Of a DNA stretch of 32,963 bases, positions 16,329 to 26,316 are shown piece after piece. Origin of the DNA: Brenneria salicis ATCC 15712 = DSM 30166. Its GTDB lineage: Bacteria > Pseudomonadota > Gammaproteobacteria > Enterobacterales > Enterobacteriaceae. Numbering within the stretch: the stretch's first letter is position 1; each line of letters begins with the position of its first letter. Below the pieces are notes generated by a model. That model saw nothing but the letters and a program-made list of their open reading frames with translations, did no database searches and was not told the origin of the DNA. The translations under genes were made by a program, and so were the position numbers. The DNA lies in NCBI RefSeq assembly GCF_003315515.1, contig NZ_QNRY01000040.1:1-32963 (forward strand). The letters are read 5' to 3'.

Positions 16329-17690
16329 TTAACGCCCAGGAAATCCCGGCGGCATCATGCCTTTCATCCCGCGCATCATCTTCGCCAAGCCACCGTTTTT
16401 CATCTTCTTCATCATACGCTGCATATCATCAAACTGTTTGAGCAGGCGGTTGACGTCTTGAACCTGCATCCCCGATCCCATCGCAATACGACGTTTCCGG
16501 GAGCCTTTGATAATTTCCGGCTTAGCCCGCTCCTGACGGGTCATGGAGTTGATAATCGCCTCCATACGGACCAGCACTTTATCGTCCATCTGGGATTTGA
16601 CGTTATCCGGCAATTGCCCCATTCCCGGCATTTTGCTCATCATGCTGGCCATACCGCCCATATTGCGCATCTGCTTGAGTTGATCAAGAAAGTCGGTCAA
16701 ATCAAAGCCGTCGCCTTTCTTCAGCTTTTGCGCCAACTTTTCTGCCTGGCTACGATCAACCTTGCTTTCGATATCCTCAATCAGAGAAAGCATATCTCCC
16801 ATGCCGAGAATACGGGAGGCGACACGTTCAGGATAAAAAGGCTCCAATGCCTCGGTTTTTTCGCCAACCCCCAGGAATTTGATCGGCTTGCCGGTAATAT
16901 GGCGGATCGACAACGCGGCGCCGCCGCGAGCATCGCCGTCAATTTTGGTCAGGACCACGCCAGTTAACGGCAATGCTTCATTAAAAGCTTTCGCCGTGTT
17001 CGCCGCATCCTGACCGGTCATGGCATCGACAACAAACAGTGTTTCCACCGGATTGATCGCCGCATGAACCTGTTTAATCTCGTCCATCATGGCGTCATCA
17101 ACATGAAGACGCCCTGCGGTATCGACTAATAGCACATCATAGAATTTCAGTTTGGCATGCTGTAACGCACGACTCACAATATCAATCGGCTTTTCCTGTG
17201 CCGTTGATGGGAAGAAATCGACGCCAATCGATTCCGCCAGCGTTTCCAACTGCCTGATGGCCGCAGGGCGATAAACGTCCGCAGAAACAACCAGCACCTT
17301 TTTCTTCTGTTTTTCTTTGAGGAATTTACCCAGTTTAGCGACGCTGGTGGTTTTACCGGCACCCTGTAAACCGGCCATCAGCACCACAGCGGGCGGCTGC
17401 GCTGCAAGATCCAACGCCGCATTGCTCTCGCCCATCGCATTGACGAGTTCATTCTTGACGATTTTGACGAACTCTTGTCCTGGCGTCAGGCTTTTGTTGA
17501 CCTCATGTCCTACCGCGCGTTCTTTGACGCGATGAATAAAATCGCGAACAACCGGTAAAGCGACGTCAGCTTCCAGCAATGCCATGCGAACTTCACGCAG
17601 CGTTTCTTTAATATTGTCTTCAGTCAACCGCCCACGGCCACTGATATTGCGCAATGTGCGCGATAGTCGATCGGTTAAATTTTCAAACAT
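16329..17690 (-). CDS. ffh: Signal recognition particle GTPase Ffh
   Basis: Ffh with 4.5S RNA recognises hydrophobic signal sequences of nascent membrane proteins and delivers ribosomes to FtsY. The 453-residue product equals the E. coli length. It has the N helical bundle (1-90), the G domain with GLQGAGKTTSVAKLG (G1, about 107), DVYRPAAIRQL, DTAGRLH, TKIDGDARGG, and a Met-rich M domain (about 330-453) with SRKRRIAMGSG for RNA binding and the MMKKMKNGG tail. The ATG at 17690 matches MFENLTDRLSRTLRNISGRG. It is transcribed divergently from ypjD. Confidence 0.98.
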   Translation of the reverse strand: MFENLTDRLSRTLRNISGRGRLTEDNIKETLREVRMALLEADVALPVVRDFIHRVKERAVGHEVNKSLTPGQEFVKIVKNELVNAMGESNAALDLAAQPPAVVLMAGLQGAGKTTSVAKLGKFLKEKQKKKVLVVSADVYRPAAIRQLETLAESIGVDFFPSTAQEKPIDIVSRALQHAKLKFYDVLLVDTAGRLHVDDAMMDEIKQVHAAINPVETLFVVDAMTGQDAANTAKAFNEALPLTGVVLTKIDGDARGGAALSIRHITGKPIKFLGVGEKTEALEPFYPERVASRILGMGDMLSLIEDIESKVDRSQAEKLAQKLKKGDGFDLTDFLDQLKQMRNMGGMASMMSKMPGMGQLPDNVKSQMDDKVLVRMEAIINSMTRQERAKPEIIKGSRKRRIAMGSGMQVQDVNRLLKQFDDMQRMMKKMKNGGLAKMMRGMKGMMPPGFPGR

Positions 17691-17860
17691 ATCTCATGCT
17701 CAACGAATGACAAGCCGCAAGCCGCGACGCGAATAGACGGATTATAACACGAAAGCGCCGACGATCCCTGCGGCTCGAACGGAGAACAGTTGGTCCCCAG
17801 TGAGACTAACGCTATACTGATTCTTCACTTTACTTAGTTGACGTTCAATAACCTACTTGT

Positions 17861-18655
17861 ATGTCTGTTTTCGCTATTGTGGCGCTGGCCGCCTACACAC
17901 TCAGCCTCGGACTGATCATTCCCAGTCTGCTACGCAAGAACAGTGCATATCGTCGGCTGGCGATACTTTCGGCCAGCGTTGCGCTTATCTGTCATGCAGT
18001 GGCGCTTTATCAACGCATTTTTGACGTTCAGGCCGGTCAAAATCTCAGTCTGTTAAACATTGGCTCTCTTGTCAGCCTCATTATCTGTACCGTGATGACC
18101 ATCGTTGCCTCACGCAACCGCGGGTGGTTTTTACTTCCGATCGTTTATACGTTTGCATTAATAAATCTGGCTTTTGCCAGTTTCATGCCCGGAGAGTTCA
18201 TCACGCATCTGGAAGAGACGCCAGGACTGATGTTCCACATTGGTCTGGCGCTGTTTTCTTACGCCACCTTGCTTATTGCCGCGCTTTACGCGCTACAACT
18301 CGCCTGGCTGGATTATCTGCTAAAAAATAAAAAGTTGGGATTTGCCGCCGATATGCCGCCATTAATGAGCATCGAGCGGAAAATGTTCCATATTACGCAG
18401 GTCGGCGTCATTCTGTTGACGCTGACGCTCTGTACGGGATTGCTCTACATGGATGACGTGCTCGGCAACAAAGAAAATCTGCATAAAGCCGTGTTTTCTC
18501 TGTTTGCCTGGTTCATCTATATCCTGCTGCTCTGGGGACATTATCATGAAGGCTGGCGTGGACGCCGCGTGGTTTGGTTCAGCCTGCTGGGAGCGCTATT
18601 GTTAACTCTTTCCTACTTCGGCAGCAGAGTCATACAGCATTTCGTCGCGGCTTGA
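17861..18655 (+). CDS. ypjD: Inner-membrane protein YpjD (CcsA/CcmC-like cytochrome c assembly family)
   Basis: A 264-residue polytopic membrane protein with about eight hydrophobic segments, starting MSVFAIVALAAYTLSLGLII. The central conserved region HIGLALFSYATLLIAALYALQ and the later FHITQVGVILLTLTLCTGLLY and WGHYHEGWRGRR segments place it in the cytochrome c assembly/CcsA-like family (PF01578). It keeps conserved His residues that may contact haem. E. coli YpjD is of the same length, and its role is not settled. It sits divergent from ffh, as in E. coli. No strong ribosome site is visible at ATG 17861. Confidence 0.92.
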   Translation: MSVFAIVALAAYTLSLGLIIPSLLRKNSAYRRLAILSASVALICHAVALYQRIFDVQAGQNLSLLNIGSLVSLIICTVMTIVASRNRGWFLLPIVYTFALINLAFASFMPGEFITHLEETPGLMFHIGLALFSYATLLIAALYALQLAWLDYLLKNKKLGFAADMPPLMSIERKMFHITQVGVILLTLTLCTGLLYMDDVLGNKENLHKAVFSLFAWFIYILLLWGHYHEGWRGRRVVWFSLLGALLLTLSYFGSRVIQHFVAA

Positions 18656-18670
18656 ACCCTTATCCCCAAA

Positions 18671-18704
18671 AAAACTAAGAGAGCCAACTTCCGGCTCTCT
18701 TTTT
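18671..18704. terminator. Bidirectional terminator between ypjD and luxS
   Basis: AGAGAGCC (18678-18685) and GGCTCTCT (18693-18700) form an 8-bp stem. It is followed by T residues on the plus strand (18701-18704) and by TTAGTTTTTTT on the minus strand, so it serves both convergent genes. Confidence 0.92.
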
Positions 18705-18730
18705 ATTCTGGCATGCTGAATCAGATATCG

Positions 18731-19246
18731 CTAGATGTGCAATTCTGCCAGTTTATCTTTCGGCAGCGCCAAATCGTCGTTCTGGTTGATGCCAATATCA
18801 TGGTCCAGAATATGCTGCGCGATTTCCTGCGCCTCCGTCAGAGAATGCATTTCATAGGTTCCGCACTGATATTCATTGAGTTCTGGAATCTTTCGCTGAT
18901 CAGTTACTTTCAACACATCGGCCATTGCCGCTTTCCAGGCATCGGCAACACGTTGCTCTACCGGCGTACCAATCAGGCTCATGTAGAAGCCGGTACGACA
19001 TCCCATAGGGGAAATATCGATGATCTCGACGCCTTCGCCATTCAGGTGGTCACGCATGAAGCCAGCAAACAGATGTTCCAATGTATGAATTCCGCGCTCC
19101 GGCATGACTTCAATATTAGGGCGGCAGAAACGTAGGTCAAAGACCGTGATGGTATCGCCATGAGGAGTTTTCATGGTCTTGGCGACCCGTACAGCCGGCG
19201 CTGACATCCGGGTATGATCTACAGTAAAACTATCTAGTAACGGCAT
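18731..19246 (-). CDS. luxS: S-ribosylhomocysteine lyase LuxS
   Basis: LuxS cleaves S-ribosylhomocysteine to homocysteine and DPD, the precursor of autoinducer-2, in the activated methyl cycle. The 171-residue product has the metal-binding HTLEH (H54, H58), the catalytic Cys in RFCRPN (about C41), and the third metal ligand C128 in [11 protein letters not shown]. The ATG at 19246 follows a strong GAGGAGGTGA site. Divergently upstream lies the sRNA gene micA, as in E. coli, so the 5' region of luxS overlaps the micA promoter. Confidence 0.98.
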   Translation of the reverse strand: MPLLDSFTVDHTRMSAPAVRVAKTMKTPHGDTITVFDLRFCRPNIEVMPERGIHTLEHLFAGFMRDHLNGEGVEIIDISPMGCRTGFYMSLIGTPVEQRVADAWKAAMADVLKVTDQRKIPELNEYQCGTYEMHSLTEAQEIAQHILDHDIGINQNDDLALPKDKLAELHI

Positions 19247-19291
19247 AACGTCACCTCCTCATAGAAAAATTTTATTTTTTCTCGTTTCCGG

Positions 19292-19319
19292 GAAACTTTT
19301 CTTTTTCATGCTGGTCTGA
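19292..19319 (+). promoter_or_regulatory. SigmaE promoter of micA
   Basis: GAAACTT (19292-19298) and TCTGA (19315-19319) with a 16-bp spacer fit the sigmaE consensus GGAACTT-N16-TCTGA. The predicted start at 19326 is six bases after the -10, as in E. coli micA. Confidence 0.82.
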
Positions 19320-19325
19320 ATTACT

Positions 19326-19400
19326 GAAAGACGCGCATTTATTATAATCATCCCTAATTAGAGATGTTTGTTTGGCCACATTTATGTGGCCTTTTCTTTT
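19326..19400 (+). ncRNA. micA: Small RNA MicA
   Basis: The sequence starts GAAAGACGCGCATTTATTAT, nearly identical to the conserved 5' seed of enterobacterial MicA. A CATCCC-TAATT-AGAGATG hairpin follows, and it ends in a terminator, GGCCACA (19374-19380) paired with TGTGGCC (19385-19391), followed by TTTTCTTTTTT. MicA is an Hfq-dependent, sigmaE-induced sRNA that represses ompA and other porin mRNAs on envelope stress. It lies between luxS and gshA, exactly as in E. coli, and its 3' end meets the 3' end of the convergent gshA. Confidence 0.93.
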
Positions 19401-20954
19401 TTATTGTGCAGCCAGATACGTGTCAAAGCTCATGGTATCTTCTGCTTCAATCTGCCGCTGACGAAGCCAGGAACGCACACACTCTGCTTGCAACTGTTCC
19501 TCCGTCAAGATCTGCAATGGTTCACTAATCAGTATCTTACGATATTCGTCCGCAAGATGAAGGCCTACGCCGCCGCTGCCCTCTTTCCTCATCAGATCAA
19601 GTAATCGTCCAGAGAACGTGCTTTCTGGATCATCAAAACCTGTAATCAGCTCATCACAAACCTGCTGATAGTAAGGCTGTGTATTTCCGTCATCCAACAC
19701 TTCCGCAACACGACGCAAATCGGCAAATAACGCTTTTCCGACTTCAGCAATAGGCCGTTGTGCGGCATCACAACCCATACCGATAGTCTGCCCTGGTTTA
19801 CGGCCTTCCAGTATCACGCTGTTCCAGTTTTTACGATTACAGGCCAACTCTTCAGCACTCATTTCCGGCGCATCCGCCAGAGCACACCAAATCAGGAACA
19901 AATCAAGGAATCGCACCTGACTGGCGCTGACGCCGGTCGGCGAGAAAGGATTAATATCAAGCGCTCTCACCTCAATGTATTCTATCCCGCCACGCAGCAA
20001 GGCGTCGGAAGGCGTCTCACCGGCGCGGGTCACACGCTTCGGCCTGATTGGTGCATAGAGTTCATTTTCGATCTGCAATACATTGGTATTCAACTGCAAA
20101 TATCGATCATCTTTCTTTACACCTACCTGAGCATACTCTTCAGAAGGTGTTTTTATGGCGCGTTTTAGTGCGGCGACATAGGTATCCAGATCATTAAACG
20201 TAATGCCAAGATTGCTTTGCGATTTATTGGTGTAGCCCAAATCGCTCAACCGCAATGACGTGGCATACGGCAGATAACACATGCCTTTATCGGTGCGCTC
20301 AAATGGCAACGACGTTTCACGCCCTTGCAGGAAAGACGAACAAATAGCAGGAGAAGCGCCAAACAGATAAGGAATGATCCAACCGAATCGATAGTAGTTA
20401 CGGATCAAGCGAAAATAACCGGCTGAAATCTCGGCCTTGCCACTTTCAATATCGCTGATGCCCGCTCTGGCCTGCCAAAATGACAGCGGCAGCGAAAAAT
20501 TGTAATGCACGCCAGAAATTGTCTGCATCAGCGCGCCGTAGCGATTCTTCAAGCCTTCCCGATACAGTGTTTTAAAACGCCCAATGTTGGATGACCCGTA
20601 TTGCGCCAACTCAATATCCTGCTCTGCGGCAATAAAGCATGGCATGCTTAAAGGCCACATCCGCTCATCACCCAGACTAAGAGCGACATGGCGGTGAATA
20701 TCACGTAAAAACGTCAGCATGTGGTCGATATCTTCATCGACCGGCGTAATAAACTCCAGCAATGCCTCAGCGAAATCCGTTGTAATCCACGAATGCGTTA
20801 ACGCTGAACCTAACTGCTCAGGATGACCTGTCATGGCGAGATGTCCATTCGCCAATACGCGCAAAGTTTCACGCTCAATTCCACGCTGGATGCCATTCAA
20901 AGCATGTGGATGTTTTTCCAGCCAAGAAAGCGCTTTTGATATGTCCGGGATCAA
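19401..20954 (-). CDS. gshA: Glutamate-cysteine ligase GshA
   Basis: GshA catalyses the ATP-dependent joining of glutamate and cysteine, the rate-limiting step of glutathione synthesis. The 517-residue product matches the proteobacterial family (about 518), with [13 protein letters not shown], the catalytic/metal region [44 protein letters not shown] and [21 protein letters not shown]. The start is TTG (20954-20952) with GGGAGG 7 bases upstream; E. coli gshA also uses TTG. The first 80 bases overlap the 3' end of yqaA, suggesting translational coupling. Confidence 0.97.
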   Translation of the reverse strand: MIPDISKALSWLEKHPHALNGIQRGIERETLRVLANGHLAMTGHPEQLGSALTHSWITTDFAEALLEFITPVDEDIDHMLTFLRDIHRHVALSLGDERMWPLSMPCFIAAEQDIELAQYGSSNIGRFKTLYREGLKNRYGALMQTISGVHYNFSLPLSFWQARAGISDIESGKAEISAGYFRLIRNYYRFGWIIPYLFGASPAICSSFLQGRETSLPFERTDKGMCYLPYATSLRLSDLGYTNKSQSNLGITFNDLDTYVAALKRAIKTPSEEYAQVGVKKDDRYLQLNTNVLQIENELYAPIRPKRVTRAGETPSDALLRGGIEYIEVRALDINPFSPTGVSASQVRFLDLFLIWCALADAPEMSAEELACNRKNWNSVILEGRKPGQTIGMGCDAAQRPIAEVGKALFADLRRVAEVLDDGNTQPYYQQVCDELITGFDDPESTFSGRLLDLMRKEGSGGVGLHLADEYRKILISEPLQILTEEQLQAECVRSWLRQRQIEAEDTMSFDTYLAAQ

Positions 20955-21462
20955 ATCGACCTCCCGTTGTTAAAATGTAATGTTTGTAAGCATAATTGAA
21001 ACGTGGCGCCACTCGCCAGACCTCATCAGCCAGATAATGCCACCATGCAATACCTTGTAAGGTTATCCCTGTCAGGACGATATAGCGCAACGCTTTCCCG
21101 ATACCGATGAAAACGGCTGCACGCATCCAAGGCATACGTAACCAACCCGCCAACACGCACAATAAATCGCCAACTACCGGAACCCAGCTAAATAATAGCG
21201 CAGCGGGGCCATAACGCTTTAACCAGCGTATCGCCATCGTATGTCCTCGCTGCTGTTTGGGCTTAGGTAATAAGCGCCCGATAAAAATATTTGCTACCCC
21301 TCCCAGCGTATTTCCCACTGTTGCCACAAAAATGAGCAAAATGGGACTGGCGCTGCCAGAAACCAAGAGCGTAACAAGCAACACTTCCGAACTACCGGGC
21401 AATAGTGTCGCACTCAGTAAACTGCTCCAAAAAAGAGAGAATAAAGCCCAGAACTCAGTCAC
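20875..21462 (-). CDS. yqaA: YqaA-family inner-membrane protein (DedA-like/SNARE-associated)
   Basis: A 195-residue membrane protein of the YqaA family, related to DedA/VTT proteins. It has hydrophobic segments at about 5-30, 40-62, 85-110 and 115-140, with [52 protein letters not shown] and GKALRYIVL. Family similarity ends near WWHYL (about 142), the full length of E. coli YqaA as I recall it. The remaining 53 residues read through the gshA ribosome site into gshA. The start is GTG at 21462, overlapping the yqaB stop in GTGA. Its function is not settled. Confidence 0.86.
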   Translation of the reverse strand: MTEFWALFSLFWSSLLSATLLPGSSEVLLVTLLVSGSASPILLIFVATVGNTLGGVANIFIGRLLPKPKQQRGHTMAIRWLKRYGPAALLFSWVPVVGDLLCVLAGWLRMPWMRAAVFIGIGKALRYIVLTGITLQGIAWWHYLADEVWRVAPRFNYAYKHYILTTGGRFDPGHIKSAFLAGKTSTCFEWHPAWN

Positions 21463-22025
21463 AGTTTACGGACATCAACCACTGCCATCTTCGCACGCTT
21501 AGCCGCCTCAATACCATAATCGGCATCTTCAAACACCACACAGTGTTCTGGCGCCACAGCGATAAGCTCGGCACAGCGTAAGAAAGTATCAGGGAAAGGC
21601 TTATGGTTGACGACATCGTCAGCACCAACAATGACATCAAAATAGTCGTACAACCCAAGATGTTTTAAAAGTTTGTCCGCCATACGATGGGTACTACCTG
21701 TTCCAACGGCCATAGGGCGGCGTCGATGATAATGTTTGACGACGTCAATCAACGGCAACGGTTTTACCGTATCCATCAACATGGTTTCCGCTACTACCGT
21801 TTTTTCGTCGGCCAGTTGATACGGATCGATATCCGCCTGATGGCGTTCAATAATAAACTGGGCGATCCACCAGGTAGGTGATCCATTCAATGCGGTCATG
21901 ACCGCCGCATCATATTTCATTTCGTACTTCGCCAACACCTGATCCCATGCCTTATGGTGTGTCGGTTCTGTATCGAGTATGGTGCCATCCATATCAAAGA
22001 TCAGCCCTTGATAACGATCGTACAT
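21459..22025 (-). CDS. yqaB: Fructose-1-phosphate phosphatase YqaB (HAD family)
   Basis: A 188-residue haloacid dehalogenase-like phosphatase. Motif I FDMDGTILDTEP gives nucleophile D11 and acid D13. Motif II is AVGTGS, motif III lies in VNHKPFPDTF, and motif IV is VFEDADYGIEAA. E. coli YqaB acts on fructose 1-phosphate and 6-phosphogluconate. The ATG at 22025 gives MYDRYQG as in E. coli; an adjacent ATG at 22028 is equally close to GGAG. It is the first gene of yqaB-yqaA-gshA, with overlapping ends. Confidence 0.94.
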   Translation of the reverse strand: MYDRYQGLIFDMDGTILDTEPTHHKAWDQVLAKYEMKYDAAVMTALNGSPTWWIAQFIIERHQADIDPYQLADEKTVVAETMLMDTVKPLPLIDVVKHYHRRRPMAVGTGSTHRMADKLLKHLGLYDYFDVIVGADDVVNHKPFPDTFLRCAELIAVAPEHCVVFEDADYGIEAAKRAKMAVVDVRKL

Positions 22026-22288
22026 CATGACTCCATGCTCATTGGAAAAGAGGGCTTACTTTATCGCAAAGTAAAAACATTGTCGCTCACTCAATAACCC
22101 TATAACAATCAGGCCATTATTGCTGTTATGGCGGTACCTTATAGCAAAGCCGACCTTATCTGCGCACGCCATCCAACGGACAACGCGTCATCGGATAGTG
22201 CTTTCATCCTTAAAAATGCAGCGCGATAACATCGCAAACAATGTAGCTTAGGTGGAATAGGAATTAGCAAGAGAGAATTAACTAAATA

Positions 22289-22365
22289 TGGTGCATCCGG
22301 GAGGATTCGAACCTCCGACCGCTCGGTTCGTAGCCGAGTACTCTATCCAGCTGAGCTACGGATGC
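22289..22365 (-). tRNA. tRNA-Arg (anticodon ACG), copy 3
   Basis: The minus strand reads GCATCCGTAGCTCAGCTGGA at the 5' end, an anticodon loop CTACGAA, the T loop GGTTCGAATCC and an encoded CCA, 77 nt in all. It is identical to the two copies upstream. It corresponds to E. coli argV/argY/argZ/argQ, which read CGU/CGC/CGA through inosine at A34. Confidence 0.98.
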
Positions 22366-22441
22366 ATAATGACGCGCAAATTATTTCGCCTGATTAAGTA
22401 AGCGAATAACTTGTTATAAAACTGATTGGGATATTCAGGAA

Positions 22442-22518
22442 TGGTGCATCCGGGAGGATTCGAACCTCCGACCGCTCGGTTCGTAGCCGAGTACTCTATC
22501 CAGCTGAGCTACGGATGC
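22442..22518 (-). tRNA. tRNA-Arg (anticodon ACG), copy 2
   Basis: A 77-nt gene identical to the copies at 22289 and 22582, with encoded CCA and anticodon ACG. It is separated from copy 3 by 76 bp. Confidence 0.98.
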
Positions 22519-22581
22519 ATTGATAATTCTTTATCTACTGTAGTGTTTGCTTATCACTACTAAAACAATCTGCCATTTAAA

Positions 22582-22658
22582 TGGTGCATCCGGGAGGATT
22601 CGAACCTCCGACCGCTCGGTTCGTAGCCGAGTACTCTATCCAGCTGAGCTACGGATGC
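22582..22658 (-). tRNA. tRNA-Arg (anticodon ACG), copy 1
   Basis: A 77-nt gene identical to the other two copies. It starts 7 bp after the tRNA-Ser gene in the direction of transcription, so all four are likely processed from one transcript. Confidence 0.98.
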
Positions 22659-22665
22659 AATAAAA

Positions 22666-22758
22666 TGGCGGTGAGGGAGGGATTCGAACCCTCGATGCAG
22701 CTTTAGACCGCATACTCCCTTAGCAGGGGAGCGCCTTCAGCCTCTCGGCCACCTCACC
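22666..22758 (-). tRNA. serV: tRNA-Ser (anticodon GCT)
   Basis: The minus strand begins GGTGAGGTGGCCGAGAGGCT, with anticodon loop CTGCTAA, a long variable arm and encoded CCA, 93 nt. It reads AGU/AGC. Its position downstream of csrA and before the tRNA-Arg genes is the E. coli serV-argVYZQ arrangement. Confidence 0.98.
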
Positions 22759-23027
22759 GTACACTACCTGTAATCACTGTTAAAACTTCTTGTCAGTGCT
22801 CACCGGTACTGCGTGGCGCACATATTACTTTCCCGGACTTATAAGTCAAACAATTTTTCCCAACTTATGTTTGTTTGCGCAATTCGCGTCCAAGACGAAT
22901 GAATCCGCAACAAAAAGCGCATTTTATCAACAGAAAAACAGATGGTTATCCTACAAAGGAAAACGATAACGCAGACGGGAAGAATGTGTTGATAAACATC
23001 CGAAGGGAAATACGGAAAATAACAATA

Positions 23028-23049
23028 GCGTCTCGCTTCAGCGAGACGC
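23028..23049 (-). terminator. csrA intrinsic terminator
   Basis: GCGTCTCGC (23028-23036) and GCGAGACGC (23041-23049) form a perfect 9-bp stem with a TTCA loop, 8 bp after the csrA stop. It is followed on the minus strand by TATTGTTATTTTCC. The tRNA transcript therefore needs its own promoter in 22759-23027. Confidence 0.85.
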
Positions 23050-23057
23050 ATTGCCAA

Positions 23058-23243
23058 TCAATACGAGCTCGGCTGAGACTTCTCTGCCTGAATTCGTTGA
23101 TAGATCTCTTCTCGGTGGACAGAAACCTCTTTAGGCGCATTAACACCAATGCGCACCTGGTTACCTTTTACCCCTAGCACGGTAACCGTTACCTCATCGC
23201 CAATCATGAGGGTTTCGCCAACTCGACGAGTCAAAATAAGCAT
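23058..23243 (-). CDS. csrA: Carbon storage regulator CsrA
   Basis: CsrA (RsmA) is a dimeric RNA-binding protein that binds GGA motifs in leaders and controls glycogen, motility, biofilm and, in soft-rot bacteria, exoenzymes. The 61-residue product reads [20 protein letters not shown] and has the RNA-contact residues L4, R6/R7 and the VSVHREEI segment with R44. The ATG at 23243 follows AAGGAG. It lies between alaS and serV, as in E. coli. Confidence 0.98.
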   Translation of the reverse strand: MLILTRRVGETLMIGDEVTVTVLGVKGNQVRIGVNAPKEVSVHREEIYQRIQAEKSQPSSY

Positions 23244-23552
23244 TCTTTGCTCCTTGAAAGATTATAAAGAGTCGGGTCTCTCTGTCTCCCCGTCATTATC
23301 CATCATATGTCGTGAAAACGTAAACCTAGACGATGGTATAACGCCCACCATCACACTCTCGGTTTGTCGCTACTTTTTAGTTTAGTCGATAATAAGTAGC
23401 TTGTGCTTTTGTTATCGCCACAAGGCACTTGAGCATACCCGGCTTCGGGATTTTTCAAAGCGTCTTGCTTGCCGGATACCTTTCCTACAAGACAAAAACG
23501 CCATAACCCATTCGTTCAGCCATGGCGTTTGTTGGACAACAAAAATATTGAT
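23244..23552. other. alaS-csrA intergenic region
   Basis: This 309-bp gap holds the alaS terminator (23497-23529) and the csrA control region. A possible csrA promoter on the minus strand is GATAAT (23301-23296 by eye) with TTTACG 18 bp upstream, but E. coli csrA has several promoters and I cannot pick one with confidence. No ORF or RNA gene was recognised here. Confidence 0.5.
23497..23529 (-). terminator. alaS intrinsic terminator
   Basis: AACGCCAT (23497-23504) and ATGGCGTT (23522-23529) form an 8-bp stem with a 17-base loop. A T-run follows on the minus strand. It lies 24 bp after the alaS stop. Confidence 0.8.
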
Positions 23553-26180
23553 TTACAGCTTATCAGCGACCCAGGACTCAACACTCGCTAATGCGGAAGG
23601 TAATGCCGCCGCATCGGTACCACCGGCCTGTGCCATATCTGGACGACCACCGCCTTTACCACCGACCTGCTGGGCAACAAATCCAATTAACTCGCCGGCT
23701 TTCACCCGATCAGTCAGATCCTTCGTCACCCCGGAAATCAGGCTGACTTTACCTTCAGCCGTTGTTGCCAACACAATGATAGCTGACCCTAACTGGTTTT
23801 TCAGGTCATCCACCATAGTGCGAAGCAGCTTGGCCTCCACATTATCCAGCTGGGTGACCAACAGTTTCGTGCCGTTGATTTGCTTCGCTTTACCTGAAAG
23901 AGAAGAACTTTCCTGCGCAGCCTGTTGAGCTTTCAGTTGTTGAAGCTCTTTTTCCAGTGAGCGAGTACGCTCAAGTACAGAACGGAGCTTATCGATCAGA
24001 TTGTTGCTATCACCTTTCAAAAGGTGCGCAATGTCCTGCAAAACATCGCTTTGGCGATGCAATGCGGACAAGGCGTTTTCCCCGGTCACGGCTTCGATAC
24101 GACGTACCCCGGCAGCAGTACCCGATTCGGAAACGATCTGGAACAAACCAATATCGCCGGTACGCGTTGCGTGCGTACCGCCACATAACTCGATAGAGAA
24201 ATCACCCATGGTCAGCACACGAACCTGATCGTCATACTTCTCGCCGAAAAGCGCCATTGCCCCCTTCTCTTTCGCATCGGCCAGCGCCATCACGTCAGTT
24301 TGTACCGCAAGATTACGACGAATCTGTGTGTTGACGATATCTTCAACCTGGCGAACCTGCTGCGGTTTCATCGCTTCAGTATGAGAAAAGTCGAAGCGCA
24401 GATAGCTGTCGTTAACCAACGAACCTTTCTGCGCGACATGTTCGCCCAAGACCTGACGCAACGCGGCATGCAGCAAGTGCGTAGCTGAGTGGTTCAAACG
24501 AATACGGTCACGACGCGCACGATCAACAACAGCATCAACGCTATCGTTAACACGCAGAACGCCTTGGGTTAGCTTGCCGATATGACCGATTGCCTGACCA
24601 TATTTCTGAGTGTCTTGCACGACAAAGTTTACATCGACGCCTTTTAATTCGCCTTTGTCGCCAACCTGTCCGCCAGACTCACCATAGAAGGGTGTTTCAT
24701 TAAGGATAACAATAGCCTCTTCGTCCGCCGTAATCTGCTCTACCGATATTCCGTCATGATAGATCGCGATGACGGTGGATTGCTGACGAGTCTGCTCATA
24801 ACCACAGAATGGTGTGGTTGCATCCACACGGACAAGATTGTTGTAATCCACACCAAAACCGCTGGCTTCGCGCGCACGCTGGCGCTGTGCTTCCATGGCC
24901 TGGTCAAATCCCTTCTCATCCACTTTCAACCCATGTTCACGACAGACATCCGCCGTTAAATCGATGGGGAAACCATACGTATCGTAGAGTTTGAACGCGG
25001 TCTCGCCGTCCAGCGTATCACCAGACAGATTTTTGATTTCATCATCCAGCAATGACAAACCCCGCTCCAGCGTGCGGGCAAACTGCTCTTCTTCCGTTTT
25101 AAGCGCTTGCTCAACCATCGTCTGATGTTTTTTCAGATCAGTCGCCGCAGAACCCATGACATCAATTAATGGTGCGACCAACTGGTAGAAGAATGTTTCC
25201 GTCGCGCCCAGCATATTGCCATGGCGAACAGCACGGCGAATGATACGACGCAGAACATAGCCACGGTTTTCATTGGAAGGCATCACTCCGTCGGCAATCA
25301 GGAAAGCACAAGAACGAATGTGGTCGGCAATCACGCGCAGAGATTTATTGTCCAGATCCGTCGTGCCGACCGCTTTGGATGCGGCAGCAATCAGCGTCTT
25401 GAATAAATCGATCTCATAGTTTGAATTAACGTGCTGCAACACGGCGGAAACACGCTCCAGCCCCATACCGGTATCAACCGACGGTTTTGGTAACGGCACC
25501 ATGGCGCCATCCGCCTGTCGGTTGAACTGCATGAAAACCAGATTCCAGATTTCAATATAGCGATCGCCATCTTCATCAGGACTTCCCGGCGGGCCGCCGG
25601 CGATATGTTCACCATGATCATAGAAAATTTCAGAACATGGGCCGCAAGGACCGGTTTCACCCATCTGCCAGAAGTTATCCGACGCATAGGATTCGCCCTT
25701 GTTATCGCCAATACGAATAATGCGTTCATGAGGGATGCCGATTTCATTTGCCCAAATATCATAGGCTTCATCATCCGTAGCGTATACCGTTACCCACAAT
25801 TTCTCTTTTGGCAGGCCAAACCACTCTGGCGACGTCAGCAGTTCCCATGCGTAATGAATGGCGTTTTGCTTGAAATAATCACCAAAGCTGAAATTACCCA
25901 ACATTTCAAAAAAAGTATGATGACGCGCGGTATAACCAACGTTTTCCAAATCGTTATGTTTACCGCCCGCTCGCACGCAGCGCTGTGAAGTCGTCGCTCT
26001 CAGATAGCTACGTTTATCCAGCCCCAGAAACACGTCTTTGAACTGGTTCATACCCGCATTAGTGAATAACAGCGTCGGATCGTTATTCGGCACCAGAGAA
26101 CTGCTATCAACAACCTGGTGTCCTTTACTATGGAAAAAATCGAGAAACGCTTGACGGATCTCAGCGGTGCTCTTGCTCAT
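23553..26180 (-). CDS. alaS: Alanyl-tRNA synthetase
   Basis: AlaS charges tRNA-Ala by recognising the G3-U70 pair and clears mischarged Ser and Gly in its editing domain. The 875-residue product is the normal length. It has the class II catalytic core (1-260) with [20 protein letters not shown] and [17 protein letters not shown]. The editing domain follows (about 550-700), with zinc ligands in [11 protein letters not shown] and ELCGGTH, and then the C-terminal C-Ala domain ending in [12 protein letters not shown]. The ATG at 26180 ([12 protein letters not shown]) has AGGA upstream. It lies between recX and csrA, as in E. coli. Confidence 0.98.
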   Translation of the reverse strand: MSKSTAEIRQAFLDFFHSKGHQVVDSSSLVPNNDPTLLFTNAGMNQFKDVFLGLDKRSYLRATTSQRCVRAGGKHNDLENVGYTARHHTFFEMLGNFSFGDYFKQNAIHYAWELLTSPEWFGLPKEKLWVTVYATDDEAYDIWANEIGIPHERIIRIGDNKGESYASDNFWQMGETGPCGPCSEIFYDHGEHIAGGPPGSPDEDGDRYIEIWNLVFMQFNRQADGAMVPLPKPSVDTGMGLERVSAVLQHVNSNYEIDLFKTLIAAASKAVGTTDLDNKSLRVIADHIRSCAFLIADGVMPSNENRGYVLRRIIRRAVRHGNMLGATETFFYQLVAPLIDVMGSAATDLKKHQTMVEQALKTEEEQFARTLERGLSLLDDEIKNLSGDTLDGETAFKLYDTYGFPIDLTADVCREHGLKVDEKGFDQAMEAQRQRAREASGFGVDYNNLVRVDATTPFCGYEQTRQQSTVIAIYHDGISVEQITADEEAIVILNETPFYGESGGQVGDKGELKGVDVNFVVQDTQKYGQAIGHIGKLTQGVLRVNDSVDAVVDRARRDRIRLNHSATHLLHAALRQVLGEHVAQKGSLVNDSYLRFDFSHTEAMKPQQVRQVEDIVNTQIRRNLAVQTDVMALADAKEKGAMALFGEKYDDQVRVLTMGDFSIELCGGTHATRTGDIGLFQIVSESGTAAGVRRIEAVTGENALSALHRQSDVLQDIAHLLKGDSNNLIDKLRSVLERTRSLEKELQQLKAQQAAQESSSLSGKAKQINGTKLLVTQLDNVEAKLLRTMVDDLKNQLGSAIIVLATTAEGKVSLISGVTKDLTDRVKAGELIGFVAQQVGGKGGGRPDMAQAGGTDAAALPSALASVESWVADKL

Positions 26181-26316
26181 AATTGTCCTGAAATCAAACT
26201 AAAAGAACAGATCGCGGGCAAGGTTAGTGCAGCATGCTGACGCTACCGTGCAACTCACGAACAAAAAGTGGGAATAAGATAAATTTTCTTCGATGGGAAG
26301 TAAAATCCCGTATGCA

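Noticed and set aside
16302-16967. A 221-residue plus-strand ORF rich in His
   Set aside because: It is an antisense frame of the Met-rich M domain of ffh, without ribosome site or similarity.
22061-22081. TTACTTT/AAAGTAA inverted repeat upstream of yqaB as a terminator for the tRNA cluster
   Set aside because: The stem is A/T-rich and no T-run follows on the minus strand, so support is too weak.
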